Source of the DNA: Aquila chrysaetos chrysaetos
Taxonomy: Eukaryota > Chordata > Aves > Accipitriformes > Accipitridae
Direction of reading: 5' to 3'
Length of the DNA stretch: 64,000 nt
Assembly (NCBI RefSeq): GCF_900496995.4
Contig: NC_044014.1
Location: forward strand, 15,402,501-15,466,500
Each line of letters starts with the position of its first letter. Positions within the stretch are counted from its first letter, which is position 1. The translations under genes and the position numbers were made by a program. The notes below the pieces were generated by a model. It did not search any database. It saw only the letters and a list, made by a program, of their open reading frames with translations, and had not been told where the DNA came from. Below are positions 62,744 through 64,000 of the stretch, in pieces.

Positions 62744-62929
62744 TTTGGGGGGGGGCATATCCTCGGCAGATGACCTTCACCCTGCAGGTCTGGGGGCTGC
62801 TTTGGTGGATGGAGAGCCTCGAGGTGGGGGGGGCTTGGCTGGTGAAAAGAAGGGGACGAGCCCCCCCGCCAGCCCGGGAATCCCCAGGAATCGACGCGAC
62901 TGGGCGACGGTGACCCACGCGGGGGCTCC

Positions 62930-63330
62930 CGTCCCACGCACCCCACAGCCCCCCTCCCCATCCCCATCCCGCGGGGGGGGGGCGTGGCCTCGCCGAACGG
63001 GGGGGCGTGGTCTGGCGGGGGGGGGGGGGTTCGGGGGGCGTGGCCTGGCGCGGGGCGGGGCGGCGGGGCGCGGCGCAGCGCGGGAGGGCGGCAGCGGGGC
63101 CGCGGTGAGTGCGGGGGCCGGGGCCGGGGGCGCCCGGGGGTCCCGCCGGGCCGGGGGGAGCCGTGGGGCGGCCGAGGCGCGGGAGCCCCGGGAGACGCTT
63201 CGGGAGGGGGTTTGGGGGCTCTTCGGGGGAGCTGCCGGCGCTTGGGGTGTTGGGGGGGGCCGGGCCCCTGGGGGCCGCTTGGCGGGGAGGGGGGGGCGGT
63301 CCGGGGCTCTCTTGGGGGGGCAGCGGCGGC
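62930..63330 (+). promoter_or_regulatory. CpG island with candidate first non-coding exon, probably LZTS2
   Basis: Very CpG-rich sequence has GC boxes (GGGGCGTGG at several places, 62985-63045, and GGGGCGGGGCGG at 63053-63064). An unspliced leader could end at 63104, where CCGCG is followed by GTGAGT, a perfect donor. In the human order the next plus-strand gene after TWNK is LZTS2, whose coding exons would lie beyond this window. The gene assignment rests on synteny only. Confidence 0.5.
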
Positions 63331-63840
63331 CCTGGGGCACCGTGGGGTGCTTTGTGGATGTTTCAGGGGCGCTTTGGGGGTGTCCTGGGGACGCAGAGGC
63401 CCAGGGGCTCTGTGGGGCATTTTGGGGGGTTGCGGGGTACTTCGGGGGTGCTTTAGGGGAGCTGTAGGGCAGTGCGGGCCCCAGGGCGCCGTGGGGCACT
63501 TTGGCGGTGTTTTGGAGCACTTTGGGGGTGCTTTAGGGGCACTCTGGGGGAGCTGTGGGGCAGCAGAGGCCCAGGGGCTCTGTGGGACACTCTGGGGTGT
63601 TTCAGGGGCATTTTGGGGCAGCAGAAGCCTAGGGGCTCTGCGAGGCACTTCGGGGGTGTCGTGGGGCACTTTGGGGTATTGTGGGGCAGTACAGGCCCCG
63701 GGACTCTGTAGGGCGCTTTGGGGGTGTCGTGGGGAACTTTGGGGGTGTTTTAGGGCACTTTGGGGGAACTGTGAGGCAGTGGGGGTCCAGGGGTGCCACG
63801 GGGCACTTAGGGGTGCTGTGGGGTTGTGCAGGGTGGAAGC
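63300..63840 (+). repeat. G-rich minisatellite with higher-order units
   Basis: A short module like GGGGCACTTTGGGGGTGTTT recurs many times. A marker like GCAGAGGCCCAGGGGCTCTG recurs near 63391, 63471, 63563, 63620, 63687 and 63777, giving higher-order units of about 57-92 bp. The + strand has very frequent GGGG runs. A long minus-strand open frame across it (Pro-rich) is a by-product of the repeat. Confidence 0.85.
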
Positions 63841-64000
63841 ACCGTGGGGCAGGCAGGGCGCTGGGGGGCTCAGTGGGGCAGCGTGGAGTGGGTGGGAGGG
63901 AGGGCAAGGGGGGTCGTGGGGTGGACAAGGGGGGCAGCACCAACCAGGGAGCCTCGGGATGTGGGGGAGTGGTGGGAGGGCACAGTTAAGCATGGGGGGG

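Noticed and set aside
62371-63993. 540-aa minus-strand open frame
   Set aside because: It is a low-complexity Pro-rich shadow of the G-rich minisatellite and CpG island; stops are rare simply because the strand is C-rich.
1-64000. tRNA, rRNA and snRNA genes
   Set aside because: I looked for tRNA B-box-like GGTTCGANTCC and other landmarks and found none convincing; a tRNAscan-SE or Rfam run would be decisive.

Overview
This is vertebrate nuclear DNA, most probably from a bird. Genes are split by introns with GT-AG ends, spacing is compact, and the right half is very GC-rich, as on an avian microchromosome. Intron 1 of the first gene holds two LTRs that I recognise as an ERVL-like family common in bird genomes, and a decayed CR1-like LINE scrap lies further on. 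I saw no mammalian SINEs. No bacterial, phage, plasmid or CRISPR features are present.

The gene order is SLF2 (+), SEMA4G (+), MRPL43 (-), TWNK (+), then a CpG island that fits the start of LZTS2 (+). This is the order of human 10q24.31, so names rest on both protein sequence and synteny. (1) Bases 1-22,160, AT-rich: the last 16 coding exons and 3' UTR of SLF2, whose 5' end lies outside the window. (2) 22,160-35,590: intergenic, no gene found. (3) 35,590-36,490: a CpG island followed by a G-rich minisatellite, the likely SEMA4G promoter, then a long probable first intron. (4) 46,242-55,200: SEMA4G, 14 coding exons, 843 aa. (5) 55,250-56,405: MRPL43 on the minus strand, 3 exons, 150 aa, tail-to-tail with SEMA4G. 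(6) 56,406-56,676: a short head-to-head MRPL43/TWNK promoter. (7) 56,677-61,880: TWNK, 5 exons, 666 aa. (8) 62,700-64,000: TATA-like box, CpG island and G-rich minisatellite, probably the 5' end of LZTS2.

Functionally the genes are unrelated apart from MRPL43 and TWNK, which both serve mitochondrial gene expression (ribosome and mtDNA helicase) and share a promoter. SLF2 acts in SMC5/6-dependent genome stability. SEMA4G is a transmembrane guidance ligand or receptor.

I traced exon borders by hand, and the reading frames join in phase across every junction of all four genes. I did not find a new biological system. The most useful observations are local: a poly(A) hexamer overlapping the MRPL43 stop codon, very tight convergent 3' ends, a strong-context uORF before TWNK, a tripled V-A-R step in the SEMA4G sema domain, an intact solo LTR with a 5-bp target duplication, and matching G-rich minisatellites just downstream of two candidate CpG-island promoters.
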